Source of the DNA: Pseudobdellovibrionaceae bacterium | Lineage (GTDB): Bacteria; Bdellovibrionota; Bdellovibrionia; Bdellovibrionales; Bdellovibrionaceae | Length of the DNA stretch: 64,000 bases | Direction of reading: 5' to 3' | NCBI GenBank assembly: GCA_016719575.1 | Contig: JADJYV010000013.1 | Location: forward strand, 62,001-126,000 | Shown: positions 15,937 to 24,014 of the stretch, piece by piece | Layout of the letters: the number at the start of each line of letters is the position of its first letter | Position numbering within the stretch: position 1 is the stretch's first letter | Program-made: the position numbers and the translations under genes | The notes under the pieces: model-generated | Told to the model about the DNA's origin: nothing | Seen by the model: only the letters and a program-made list of their open reading frames with translations | Database searches by the model: none

Positions 15937-17799
15937 CTAAATGTCTTCTTTGTGATCAGCCACTAGATTTAAGAGTCGAGAATATAAATCAGATTTTACT
16001 GATGGAGCCTTGGTCGTGTTGCGATAATGTCGGCTCGTAGGTGCTTCTGGTAAATTTATGTGGTCGTGGACAAATCGGTCCACAATATTTTGAATTTGAT
16101 CGTGCGAAAGTCCGCGCTTTTTCTCTGCTAGTAACTGATTTACAATTTCGATAAGTGCGTTTCCGGTTATTCTTTTTTCTGAGTTCAAGGCCTGGGCTCT
16201 AAAAGAAATTCCACGCAGAATGTTTTCGGGCCGACCTTTCAAAGAGGCAATAGTTATTAGCTCTTTATAAAGGACTTGGAAGCGAGCTATTGCTTTCTTT
16301 TGTCTTTTACTTAACTGAGCGTCATTCGACTTTGCAAAGCTGGATATTATTAATTTAAAAAATTCCGCTTCTGGCATATGAGTTTTTTGAAAGTCGTCAT
16401 TGTTTAGGTAATACTGAGGTAAAAAACCTAAAATATTGCGCATATTAAACAATGCTGGGTGATTTACGCCATCTGCAACTTTAATTTGGGTGCCGCTAAT
16501 TTTTGCTCTTTCAAGATAGCAAAAAACCTTGTCGAAATGTTCAAAGAGTTCAGGTTTTGATTTTAAGATATTTTCTCTTTGAATTTGACTAAAGCCCATT
16601 CGAAAGAGCAGCCTTTCGCTGCGAAATTTGACAAAGTATTTATTAAATTTCAACAGAGTCGGGTCATTAGAAAAGGCCTTTAGCGGTTTTCTCTTTTGAG
16701 TTTTGAGATAATCGACCATTTGCACAAAAACCTGCACTAACAAGCGTGCTTTTTGGCGTTGCTCGTTGAGATTTGTTGAGAACCGTTCGATATCATCGTA
16801 GCGGTATTTGTCGTGCCGAATTCCAAACTGACGGACGCTCCCGTAATCGATGATTCCAGCATCTGCTAGAACGTTATCGCCGTCCCAGTCCAACCATGCA
16901 AAAACATAGTCTATGTCTAAAGTCGCGGTAAATTTTGCGAACGATTCGCAGATTATTTCGGTCATTTCATCGTAGGCAGCATATGAATTTAGTTTTGCTT
17001 TAATATTCCATTTTTTGTTACTAATCTGACGTTCTAGAAAATAGTTCGTGGCGGCTTTTAATTCTTCATATCGCTCTTGCTTAAGGTATAAAAACAAGTG
17101 TGCAGGGCGAATGAGATTCGGAGCGGCACGAACACCAATGCCATATCCCTTTCCGAGGTCAATGACGCAAAGAACTCTCTCCGTTGGAATCCCTTGTAGG
17201 TGCATAATTTCCGCTAAGATAGCGGCGCCAAGAAGTTCGTCAATTTCGGCAAGGCCACAACCATAACCAAACTCGGAGCCACCCGTTTTTAAAGGCTTGT
17301 TGGCCTCAACAGCGCCTGGAGCGAGACACGTAACGCCTGTTCCGCGACTCGAAACGTCCCAAGTAGTTCCACGATGTTGGACGGTTCCATTCCAAATTCC
17401 ACGTCCGTCGCCTGATGTCTTTCCTCTTTTGTTAGAATGCTGGAGTTGAAGGTATCGTGTGGCCATATACTTGTGAGGCCGAATTGATTCTGAAGGTATT
17501 CGCTTTTTATTGAGTTCATCGTATTCATTTATAATTTGGATGGAGAAGGTATTGATGATTTGCTTTTCAAGAGTTTCGTTTAGTTTTTGAGGATGGCTGG
17601 AGTCAATAAGACCCATTTCCTTTGCCAATACAAAATTAAAGTAAGCAACTTTTCCTGTGTTTAGTTGTCGAACGCGATAGGCAACAAAGCCTTCTGGGAC
17701 TTTTTCCATCCAAGGGTGGCGTCCGTCGAGTTTATCAAATGCCGCGTAGATACTTTCAGAATCTTGGAGTTTTTTCGCAGCGGCGGTTTTTGTACGCAT
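15937..17799 (-). CDS. Divergent SelO-like pseudokinase (protein AMPylase superfamily)
   Basis: 620 residues. The middle third aligns by eye with SelO/YdiU, a pseudokinase that transfers AMP to proteins. The blocks, in order, are G-D-G-R-G (130-134), G-T-T-W-D-V-S-S-R-G-T-G (144-155), an E-I-M-H helix with Glu197 followed by G-I-P-T-E-R-V, R-A-A-P-N-L-I-R (224-231), and W-D-G-D-N-V...I-I-D-Y-G (305-320), matching the metal-binding N-T-D-N...DYG of SelO. The SelO lysine in L-K-G-A-G is replaced by Arg152 in S-R-G-T-G. The C-terminal 250 residues are helical and unfamiliar. No signal peptide, so it is cytoplasmic. It follows the ATP-grasp gene on the same strand. Activity (AMPylation or other) is not proven by sequence. 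Confidence 0.7.
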   Translation of the reverse strand: MRTKTAAAKKLQDSESIYAAFDKLDGRHPWMEKVPEGFVAYRVRQLNTGKVAYFNFVLAKEMGLIDSSHPQKLNETLEKQIINTFSIQIINEYDELNKKRIPSESIRPHKYMATRYLQLQHSNKRGKTSGDGRGIWNGTVQHRGTTWDVSSRGTGVTCLAPGAVEANKPLKTGGSEFGYGCGLAEIDELLGAAILAEIMHLQGIPTERVLCVIDLGKGYGIGVRAAPNLIRPAHLFLYLKQERYEELKAATNYFLERQISNKKWNIKAKLNSYAAYDEMTEIICESFAKFTATLDIDYVFAWLDWDGDNVLADAGIIDYGSVRQFGIRHDKYRYDDIERFSTNLNEQRQKARLLVQVFVQMVDYLKTQKRKPLKAFSNDPTLLKFNKYFVKFRSERLLFRMGFSQIQRENILKSKPELFEHFDKVFCYLERAKISGTQIKVADGVNHPALFNMRNILGFLPQYYLNNDDFQKTHMPEAEFFKLIISSFAKSNDAQLSKRQKKAIARFQVLYKELITIASLKGRPENILRGISFRAQALNSEKRITGNALIEIVNQLLAEKKRGLSHDQIQNIVDRFVHDHINLPEAPTSRHYRNTTKAPSVKSDLYSRLLNLVADHKEDI

Positions 17800-17801
17800 C
17801 T

Positions 17802-17891
17802 TTATTTAATTCCTTTGTGACGAGTATCCAGCCAATATATATATCGGTTGATGCTTTGCGTACTTAAATGAGACGGCCGTATTCTAGACAT
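17802..17891 (-). CDS. Possible 29-residue ORF between ATP-grasp and SelO-like genes
   Basis: A short ORF begins M-S-R-I-R-P-S-H-L-S and ends T-R-H-K-G-I-K, with its stop two bases before the SelO-like start. It is basic, with a Y-I-Y-W-L-D core. It lies in the same frame as the ATP-grasp gene, and no stop occurs between that gene's TAA and this ATG, so it may instead be an eroded or read-through C-terminal tail. The ribosome-binding site is weak. It could be a leader or a peptide substrate, but a chance ORF is quite possible. Confidence 0.22.
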   Translation of the reverse strand: MSRIRPSHLSTQSINRYIYWLDTRHKGIK

Positions 17892-17918
17892 GGGTCTACT
17901 TAGTATTGTGCACCTAAT

Positions 17919-19091
17919 TTAGAAAAACTCAACACAAGCGAAGCCACCAAGGGGTGTTCGGAGGTTTGTGACTTGTCCTTGGTATAGTCTCGCAACGATA
18001 AGCTGCAAGCGACCCTGGTAGGCATAACAACGAAGGTCATACTTAAAACTTTGAGGTCCTGAGGGAGTTTCAAATAAATGCTCTGGAGCTGAAACGTATT
18101 CCTGGGCAATAAAATCACGATCTATTAATTCATCGAAGGCTTTGCGACTGATTGAAGCCCCTTTGTAGGAGCTTTTTGAGCCAAAAGCCCTTTTTGGTTT
18201 AAAGAAAAATTTTTTTCGCTGCCCCCAGAGGCTTTCAAAGGTATTTCGATCGATACTGAGGCATTCGGGAACTACTGATCGGATGAGCTCTTGATCATTG
18301 CGGGAGACTCCCCATGTAACTAAGTTTCTTTGATCATGCCAATCGATCAGGCGCTGTTTGTCTGCCAATAGAAAGTACTCATGGGGGTTGGGAGAGACAC
18401 AAACAGTACGTTGGTTAAAGGAACTTTTTAGGAAGTTGCACTCCGGATTCGAAAAAAGAAAATCAGTATGCCGATTGTAGATAACATCAATTTTATTTAC
18501 GTCGATTTCACGGAAATCCTTTATATCCGAATTCCATCCCCAACTTTTGAAGTATTCATCATAAAGAAGAAATTCAATAAACAGTCTTTGTTGCTCTGGG
18601 TGATCGTCAATCGTTGCAATATTTAAATTAGCCGGTGGAGCTTTATGCTGCAGTCGAAGCTCCTGCTCGATATTAAGTCGAATTTCATCAGATGAAAAAT
18701 CGTCAATTGGAAGGGCAACATTTGACATGCGATACATTTCATAACCCATAGTCAGAAATGCGGCATTTGTATTTACCTCGATCAATTTCAAATGGTTGTC
18801 ATTTGTTACATGAAAATCATAACTCATTGCAATTGACTTATTTCCAGGGTCAGAAAGCCCAAGCTCTGATAGCGCTGGAGAGTAGAAATTTTGATAAGCA
18901 GCACTTTCGCGCATTGCGAAGAGGGTCTTTACGGTTTGTTGGGCTTCTGCCAATAAGTTTTTTGGAAGCCTAATTTTGAATGGAGAAAGTAAGTTTTCAG
19001 AAATCAGTCGATTCAAGTCGTTATTCGACTTTTCTTGAAACCCTCTAAATGACTTTTGCAAATGCGAAATAAATTCGTTTTTTAAGTTCAT
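17919..19091 (-). CDS. Circularly permuted ATP-grasp ligase
   Basis: 390 residues. ATP-grasp motifs are present in a permuted order. The acidic metal-binding end (Y-D-F-H-V...L-K-L-I-E-V-N-T-N, residues 91-109), normally C-terminal, comes first. The nucleotide part follows: F-F-F-K-P-K-R-A-F-G-S-K-S-S-Y-K-G (295-311), F-I-A-Q-E-Y-V (327-333), and K-Y-D-L-R-C-Y-A-Y with N-L-R-T-P-L-G-G at the end. This order matches the glutathionylspermidine-synthase-like and other permuted ATP-grasp ligases, which join an amine to a carboxylate. The substrate is unknown. It is the first gene of a minus-strand unit with the SelO-like gene; two small inverted repeats lie in front of it. Confidence 0.72.
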   Translation of the reverse strand: MNLKNEFISHLQKSFRGFQEKSNNDLNRLISENLLSPFKIRLPKNLLAEAQQTVKTLFAMRESAAYQNFYSPALSELGLSDPGNKSIAMSYDFHVTNDNHLKLIEVNTNAAFLTMGYEMYRMSNVALPIDDFSSDEIRLNIEQELRLQHKAPPANLNIATIDDHPEQQRLFIEFLLYDEYFKSWGWNSDIKDFREIDVNKIDVIYNRHTDFLFSNPECNFLKSSFNQRTVCVSPNPHEYFLLADKQRLIDWHDQRNLVTWGVSRNDQELIRSVVPECLSIDRNTFESLWGQRKKFFFKPKRAFGSKSSYKGASISRKAFDELIDRDFIAQEYVSAPEHLFETPSGPQSFKYDLRCYAYQGRLQLIVARLYQGQVTNLRTPLGGFACVEFF

Positions 19092-19104
19092 AGACCCCTA
19101 ATTA

Positions 19105-19133
19105 AGAAATGAATTTCTAATGCTTAACGTTAA
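19105..19133. promoter_or_regulatory. Two small inverted repeats in a divergent promoter region
   Basis: AGAAAT-GA-ATTTCT (19105-19118) and the 10-bp palindrome TTAACGTTAA (19124-19133) lie between the divergent ATP-grasp and exonuclease III genes, 14 and 33 bases before the ATP-grasp start. They could be operator sites. AT-rich palindromes of this size also arise by chance. Confidence 0.3.
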
Positions 19134-19231
19134 AGCTTGGTCCTGAGTGTGCAAAATCCTATTGTCACTTCAACCTATTCCAAAAGCAAGTCTTGGGATC
19201 TAACTGCAGATGGAATTCGAGGAGATTCATC

Positions 19232-19999
19232 GTGAAAATTGTAACCTGGAATCTAAATGGAATTCGCGCTTGTTATAAGAAGGGGCTCATGGATTTTGTA
19301 AAAAGCGAGAAGCCGGATATTTTTTGTGTCCAGGAAACAAAAGCTCATATAGATCAAGTCGAAGAAGAGGCTCGGCATTTAGGATATAAATATTATTTTT
19401 GGTCGTCTGCGGTTCGTAAAGGATATTCCGGCGTTGCTACCTTTACAAATATTGAGCCATTAAAACACTGCATAGGTTGGGGACAAGAAGAATATTCCTC
19501 TGAAGGTCGGATCATGATCACGGATCATGGGGCATTTGATCTATATAATATTTATTTTCCAAATGGTGGTTCTGGAGATGAACGACATTTGTTTAAACAG
19601 AAGTTTTTGGCAGATCTAAACTTTCACTTACAGCAAAAGATTAAAACAGGGCGGCAAATTATTTTAGTTGGGGATTATAATGTTGCTTTGGAAGAAATTG
19701 ATGTTTATGACCCAATTCGTTTGTCGAAAGAAAGTGGCTTTCTTCCTGAAGAACGAGAGTGGTTTAGATCTTTTTTGGACCTAGGGTTTGTTGATAGCTT
19801 TCGAAAGTTTCATGCGAGTGAAACCAAACGTTATTCTTGGTGGTCTTATCGTGAACTGGCGCGGATTTCAAATCGTGGTTGGCGTATAGACTACATTTGT
19901 ATGACAAAAAATATTGAAAAGGCTCTTGTCTCTGCAGATATTTTAGATCAAGTACAGGGATCAGATCATTGCCCTGTGGTCGCGACCTTGGATCTTTAA
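19232..19999 (+). CDS. xthA: Exodeoxyribonuclease III (AP endonuclease)
   Basis: A 255-residue enzyme of the exonuclease/endonuclease/phosphatase fold that cuts DNA at abasic sites and trims 3' ends in base excision repair. Motifs are I-V-T-W-N-L-N-G-I-R-A at the start, F-C-V-Q-E-T-K with the metal-binding Glu, Y-N-I-Y-F-P-N-G, L-V-G-D-Y-N-V-A with catalytic Asp and Asn, W-R-I-D-Y-I, and G-S-D-H-C-P-V with the catalytic His. GTG 19232 is chosen: it gives the family N-terminus V-K-I-V-T-W-N and has GAGGAG upstream; an upstream ATG in frame adds an unlikely tail. Confidence 0.94.
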   Translation: MKIVTWNLNGIRACYKKGLMDFVKSEKPDIFCVQETKAHIDQVEEEARHLGYKYYFWSSAVRKGYSGVATFTNIEPLKHCIGWGQEEYSSEGRIMITDHGAFDLYNIYFPNGGSGDERHLFKQKFLADLNFHLQQKIKTGRQIILVGDYNVALEEIDVYDPIRLSKESGFLPEEREWFRSFLDLGFVDSFRKFHASETKRYSWWSYRELARISNRGWRIDYICMTKNIEKALVSADILDQVQGSDHCPVVATLDL

Positions 20000-20008
20000 G
20001 GAGGTCCC

Positions 20009-20506
20009 GTGTTTGTTATTCCATTGCCTTATTTTCTCCTAGAAATAATTATTTTCAGTACGTGGGTGCATTTTTATAATTTTTGGGATGTCTTTTTACT
20101 GTATCTGCTTCCGAGTTTAATAGGAGTTCTGCTCTTTTCTGTGACAGGCAGAAAAATGCTAGCGTCAGTACAGGCGGGCTTTCAACAGGGGAAATTGCCC
20201 GGGGACAAGGTTCTTCATCGTGGGGCGATTTTGTTGGGAAGCCTGTTGCTAATACTGCCTTTGTTTCTGACCAGAATAATTGGTTTTATTTTGGTTATTC
20301 CAGGTCCAAGACACCTTGGTATTTTTATATTTAAGGTCTATATTTTTAAACGACTTAGTAGGGCTTCATTTGCATTCGTAAATTTTGGCACACAGCCCCC
20401 TGGATCGAGTTATGATCCACCATTTGAGCGTGATGTAAGTGTTGTGGACGTTACACCAATAGAAATCACGCACACAAAGACCAATCAGAGTGAGGATAAT
20501 TTTTAA
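20009..20506 (+). CDS. fxsA: FxsA-family membrane protein
   Basis: A 165-residue inner-membrane protein of the FxsA family, known from E. coli, where overproduction overcomes phage T7 exclusion; the normal role is unclear. Three to four hydrophobic helices occupy the first 115 residues. The family core is G-A-I-L-L-G-S-L-L-L-I-L-P-L-F-L-T-R-I-I-G-F-I-L-V-I-P-G-P-R. The C-terminal tail is polar and disordered. GTG start with AAGGAGG five bases upstream, nine bases after exonuclease III. The stop overlaps that of the convergent PBP gene. Confidence 0.88.
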   Translation: MFVIPLPYFLLEIIIFSTWVHFYNFWDVFLLYLLPSLIGVLLFSVTGRKMLASVQAGFQQGKLPGDKVLHRGAILLGSLLLILPLFLTRIIGFILVIPGPRHLGIFIFKVYIFKRLSRASFAFVNFGTQPPGSSYDPPFERDVSVVDVTPIEITHTKTNQSEDNF

Positions 20507-21780
20507 TTGCTTTGTGAAGAAATAATCCGCTCTTGAATAATCGGGCCAAAATATTTTTTAAACATTGATTGTCCGAGTTCAGCGGATTTTACGGTCCACT
20601 TCTCTTTATTGATAGAAACCGCTGCAATAGCAATTCTATTAGTATCATCCATTGCGTAGCCAACAAACCAGTCAACACGACCACGGGGATTTTCAGCCGT
20701 AAGATGGCCTGTTTTCCCGCCCATTTCAATGGCTTTAAATTTTTTATTGCGAACAAGATTTCTAAACGATTTTCGAGAAGTTCCGGAGGTGACCGTCCCT
20801 TCCATTAGCTCTCGAACTTTCGAAGCCGATTCGGGGGTCATGATGTGGCCGTTATCCAAGGGCTCTGCTTTGTAAAGAGTTTGGCCCTTCTCATCTCGCA
20901 AAGTGTTTACAAGATAGGGAACCATCATTTTACCGTGGTTTGCGACAGCAGCGGCAATCATTGCTCCTTGAACTGGGCTCATGCGGTTTGTTTTGTTAAA
21001 ACCAGAGGCCACCTCTGTAAGTTCAAAACTCTTTTCTGGTGGGACATAGGCTATGCCCATTTCAACAGGAAAGTCTGTGGGAATTTCTTGGTTGAACATG
21101 AAGCGCGTAGCGTATTCATTAATGTCTACTGGATGGAGATTTTCAAGACTGAGGCGTCCAAAGGCAGTATTAATTGATCGGGCAAAGGCCTCTTTTAAAG
21201 TTATTACTCTCGTCCATTTTGTAACCTTGTCGGTCATGACATTTTTTCTGTAAAGAGTGTAATTGCCGCCATTGAAATTGATTCTATGCTGAGGGGAAAT
21301 TCCCGCTTTATCTACGGCAGCAGTGGCGGTTACTACTTTAAAGACAGAGGCCGCTGGAAAATTTGACTTGAGAGTCCAATTCTCTGCTTGGGGGTTATCC
21401 TTCTGAAAGCTGGTCATCGCGAGGACGCGGCCGGTGAGTGCATCCATCACAAAAATTGCTGCATAGTCAGGTTTATAGCTTTTTAGCAGGCGCTCGGCTT
21501 CTTTTTGCATTTCAGGATCGATACTGAGTTCTACTTTTGCTTTGACGAGCTCCCCATTCCAAGAAATGTCAGTGGCTTCTAAAAACTTATTGCTCCGAAT
21601 GGTGTCGCCAATGGCATTAGAGATGGCAACTCGTTGCTCAAGCTGGCTTTTTACTTTTTCTTCGCGAACGACCTCTTCGCTGGGGTTTGTCCTAAAAAAA
21701 AGAAAGCCCAAAAACGAAATTACAATAGGAATAAATAAGAATTTTAATAACTTAGCATACAGTTGTGATTTTTTTGACAT
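20503..21780 (-). CDS. Penicillin-binding protein, transpeptidase domain
   Basis: 425 residues with an N-terminal membrane anchor (L-L-K-F-L-F-I-P-I-V-I-S-F-L-G-F-L-F-F) and a periplasmic D,D-transpeptidase domain. The three active-site motifs are all visible: S145-V-F-K148 in A-A-S-V-F-K-V-V, S202-I-N204, and K-T-G in M-G-G-K-T-G-H near residue 372. There is no glycosyltransferase domain and only a short pre-domain, so it is shorter than PBP2 or PBP3 (about 600) and resembles a minimal class B or penicillin-interacting form. Active peptidoglycan cross-linking is likely from the intact motifs. Confidence 0.9.
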   Translation of the reverse strand: MSKKSQLYAKLLKFLFIPIVISFLGFLFFRTNPSEEVVREEKVKSQLEQRVAISNAIGDTIRSNKFLEATDISWNGELVKAKVELSIDPEMQKEAERLLKSYKPDYAAIFVMDALTGRVLAMTSFQKDNPQAENWTLKSNFPAASVFKVVTATAAVDKAGISPQHRINFNGGNYTLYRKNVMTDKVTKWTRVITLKEAFARSINTAFGRLSLENLHPVDINEYATRFMFNQEIPTDFPVEMGIAYVPPEKSFELTEVASGFNKTNRMSPVQGAMIAAAVANHGKMMVPYLVNTLRDEKGQTLYKAEPLDNGHIMTPESASKVRELMEGTVTSGTSRKSFRNLVRNKKFKAIEMGGKTGHLTAENPRGRVDWFVGYAMDDTNRIAIAAVSINKEKWTVKSAELGQSMFKKYFGPIIQERIISSQSN

Positions 21781-21913
21781 CGTTCTGTCATTGTATCATC
21801 AAGAATATAGCCCAAACAAGGTCTGTAGTAAATCGTCCGAAGAAATCGGATATCTGGTCCTTTAGCTTGGAAAGCTAGTGACACACGACAAAAAAAATAA
21901 TATCAGGGGTCCC

Positions 21914-22528
21914 ATGAAGACTAAAGAACGTATTCTAGTTATGTCCCTCGAGTTGTTCAATAGATCTGGCGTGGTTTCCGTGACCACAAATCATATTGCG
22001 AAAGCGATGGAAATAAGTCCAGGCAATCTTTATTTCCATTATGATAATAAAGAAGAAATTCTTTTGGAGCTTTTTAAGCGAATGACAAAGGAGACCTATC
22101 AGATTTGGAGATTTCCAAAAAAAATCTCTAAGAGCCCTTTGGAGTTCATCAATGAAAATTTTGAGATCTACTGGAAGTATCGTTTTTTTCATAGAGAAAT
22201 GTACTCTCTCCGGCGTAAGGATTCAGAACTTGCTAAAATGTGGCGTGCCCACATTCAGAAGATGATGAAGCTCATGGATATCTTGTATCGTCGTTGGGTT
22301 CGAGAACAAAAGATGGTTCAAATTGCTGACGCAGATGAGATGGAATATGTATCGGAATCACTTCTTGCTATGGCCACGACCTTTTTGCAGTTCTTTGAAA
22401 GCGCTGAGAAAAGCCCAGGTAAAAGAAGCATTGAACGAGGCAAGCGTCATGTTACACGCCTCTTGATGGGATATACTACTGGCGAAGCCAAAGACGAGTT
22501 TGAAAAATTTCTCAAGGAAACCCTGTAA
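21914..22528 (+). CDS. TetR/AcrR-family regulator
   Basis: 204 residues. The first 55 hold the TetR helix-turn-helix: R-I-L-V-M-S-L-E-L-F-N-R-S-G-V, then T-N-H-I-A-K-A-M-E-I-S-P-G-N-L-Y-F-H-Y-D-N-K-E-E-I. The rest is an all-helical ligand and dimer domain resembling the group that carries a W-R-x-H core (K-M-W-R-A-H-I-Q-K). ATG 21914 gives the usual family start; an upstream GTG at 21878 would add a polar tail. It stands alone between the PBP and a small exported protein, so the target is not evident. Confidence 0.88.
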   Translation: MKTKERILVMSLELFNRSGVVSVTTNHIAKAMEISPGNLYFHYDNKEEILLELFKRMTKETYQIWRFPKKISKSPLEFINENFEIYWKYRFFHREMYSLRRKDSELAKMWRAHIQKMMKLMDILYRRWVREQKMVQIADADEMEYVSESLLAMATTFLQFFESAEKSPGKRSIERGKRHVTRLLMGYTTGEAKDEFEKFLKETL

Positions 22529-22641
22529 AGACCTGCTTAGATCCGTTATAACGCACATAGAGCTAGCCGAATTTTGGCAAGCCCTTTGCTTAATAGATTT
22601 CAAACATGAGTTGAAATCATAATCATGAGGGAGCTCTACAA

Positions 22642-23013
22642 ATGACAAAAGTATTGTTGGCAATGTTGATATCGTCCGTCGTATGTGCTCAGCTCGCCGT
22701 AGCTTCAGCAGACTGTACAGAAGTTGTAAACGATTTAAAGGCAATGCAGAATGCAAGAACAACAATCACTCAAAGCCTTATTTCAAATCACGAGACCTTT
22801 GCAACGATTCTTGAAGAGTACTCAGGAACTCTTAATACGAGTGCAGCGATGGGTCAGCCGGTAACCAAAGAGGCAGTTAGTAATATGAATGAAAGTGCTA
22901 AGGCATTTCGTGTGCGCGGTCAAAATTCTCAAAAACTTAACGAAAAGTTGAATCAAGCATCAGATCAAGTGATTGCAAAAGCTATTGAGTGCATAAAATC
23001 TAAAAAACACTAA
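22642..23013 (+). CDS. Small exported helical protein
   Basis: 123 residues with a signal peptide (V-L-L-A-M-L-I-S-S-V-V-C-A-Q-L-A-V-A-S-A, cleavage near residue 23). The mature part is almost wholly helical, with two cysteines (A-D-C-T-E and I-E-C-I-K) at its ends that could be joined. I recognise no family. GGGAG lies nine bases before the ATG. It stands alone. Confidence 0.7.
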   Translation: MTKVLLAMLISSVVCAQLAVASADCTEVVNDLKAMQNARTTITQSLISNHETFATILEEYSGTLNTSAAMGQPVTKEAVSNMNESAKAFRVRGQNSQKLNEKLNQASDQVIAKAIECIKSKKH

Positions 23014-23418
23014 GGCTTTGAAACAGGGATTTTTCGTATCGAAGTAAGTGATAGACTGCATCGGGCCTTGTTAAGGGGTTGTCGCTTCAATGGCGTAGCT
23101 TAGTTTTCCGAATAAGAGGCGAGCTCTTTAAATTGATAAATGCCATCTCATTTCTCCGGCGGTCGGGAGTCTTTGGGGGATTCCCTCATAAAAAATTTCG
23201 CAAGGCCGTTCGGAGATTTCTTTATCCTCACCCAAAGTCCAGGATCTTAACGCACTGCAAATTCTAGCAGAGTTCAATGCCTATCTTTCATGAAATTTAA
23301 GAAGTTTCGATTGATTCTTTAGAGTGAAAAATGAATTTTTGGGGAACCTGTCGTAACAACGCGTTTTTGCGCCGGGAATCACAATTGATTTAATTTTAAG
23401 TTAATTTAAGATTTTTTC
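23014..23418. other. Gene-free stretch of about 400 bases
   Basis: I see no convincing gene here. A 62-codon plus-strand ORF (23079-23267) is very basic, lacks a spaced ribosome-binding site and resembles nothing known. No tRNA or RNA-gene signature and no clear terminator was found. The right end leads into the candidate promoter of the DksA-like gene. Confidence 0.5.
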
Positions 23419-23447
23419 TTGCAAAAAATACAGGGCCGGTGATTAAT
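23419..23447 (+). promoter_or_regulatory. Candidate sigma-70 promoter of the DksA-like gene
   Basis: TTGCAA (4 of 6) and ATTAAT (4 of 6) are 17 bases apart and about 55 bases before the start codon of the DksA-like gene. An upstream GTG in that gene's frame falls within this promoter, which supports the later start. Confidence 0.4.
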
Positions 23448-23501
23448 AGGTCAGTTCCAAATTGGCACTTCGAAATTGAGGGAATAATCGAGGGGGAAGA
23501 G

Positions 23502-23882
23502 ATGGCACATCAAACATCGCATGTTTCAGAAAAACTGATTAGCGAGTGCAGACAGAAATTGATTCAAGCAAAGACCGATATTTTGAATCGGGTTAAAGAA
23601 GCGCGTATGAATCTTGATAATGACGATAAGGGTGGCGATGAGGCCGACCAAACTGTTCGTGTATTAGCGGAAGCAGAATTCCTTAGCATGCATGAGCGAC
23701 TACGTAATCAGCTTTTTGAAATAGAGAGTGCCTTGGGGCGCATCGAAAGTGGAAGCTTTGGCGTCTGCGAAGAAACTGAGGAGCTGATTGAGCCGGAGCG
23801 CCTTCGAGCTATTCCTTGGACTCGCCTTAGTATTGAGGGCGCCGAGATTCGTGAGTCTGTCGATAGACGTTATGCACGGTAA
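23502..23882 (+). CDS. DksA/TraR-family protein lacking the zinc finger
   Basis: 126 residues. The N-terminal two thirds form the DksA coiled-coil hairpin (L-I-S-E-C-R-Q-K-L-I-Q-A-K-T-D-I...E-I-E-S-A-L-G-R-I-E). G-S-F-G-V-C-E-E-T-E-E-L-I-E-P-E-R-L-R-A-I-P aligns with the family signature G-x-Y-G-x-C-xx-C-G-x-x-I-xxxRLxAxP. Only the first of the four zinc cysteines is left, as in zinc-independent DksA2-type proteins. Such proteins enter the RNA polymerase secondary channel and act with ppGpp. ATG 23502 has GAGGGGG close upstream and yields the usual family length. Confidence 0.85.
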   Translation: MAHQTSHVSEKLISECRQKLIQAKTDILNRVKEARMNLDNDDKGGDEADQTVRVLAEAEFLSMHERLRNQLFEIESALGRIESGSFGVCEETEELIEPERLRAIPWTRLSIEGAEIRESVDRRYAR

Positions 23883-24014
23883 ATTCTTAATAAAAGTATC
23901 TATTCTTCAAACAATATAGGGCTTGGATCTGTATAATAAGGCCGTTTTTTTTTGGTATTCATATTGCTAATTGGGCAAGATGAGATTGCAAAACTAAAAC
24001 GGAAAGGCCTTAAA

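Noticed and set aside
23079..23267. 62-codon plus-strand ORF in a gene-free stretch
   Set aside because: It starts with TTG without a properly spaced ribosome-binding site and has a very basic, featureless sequence.
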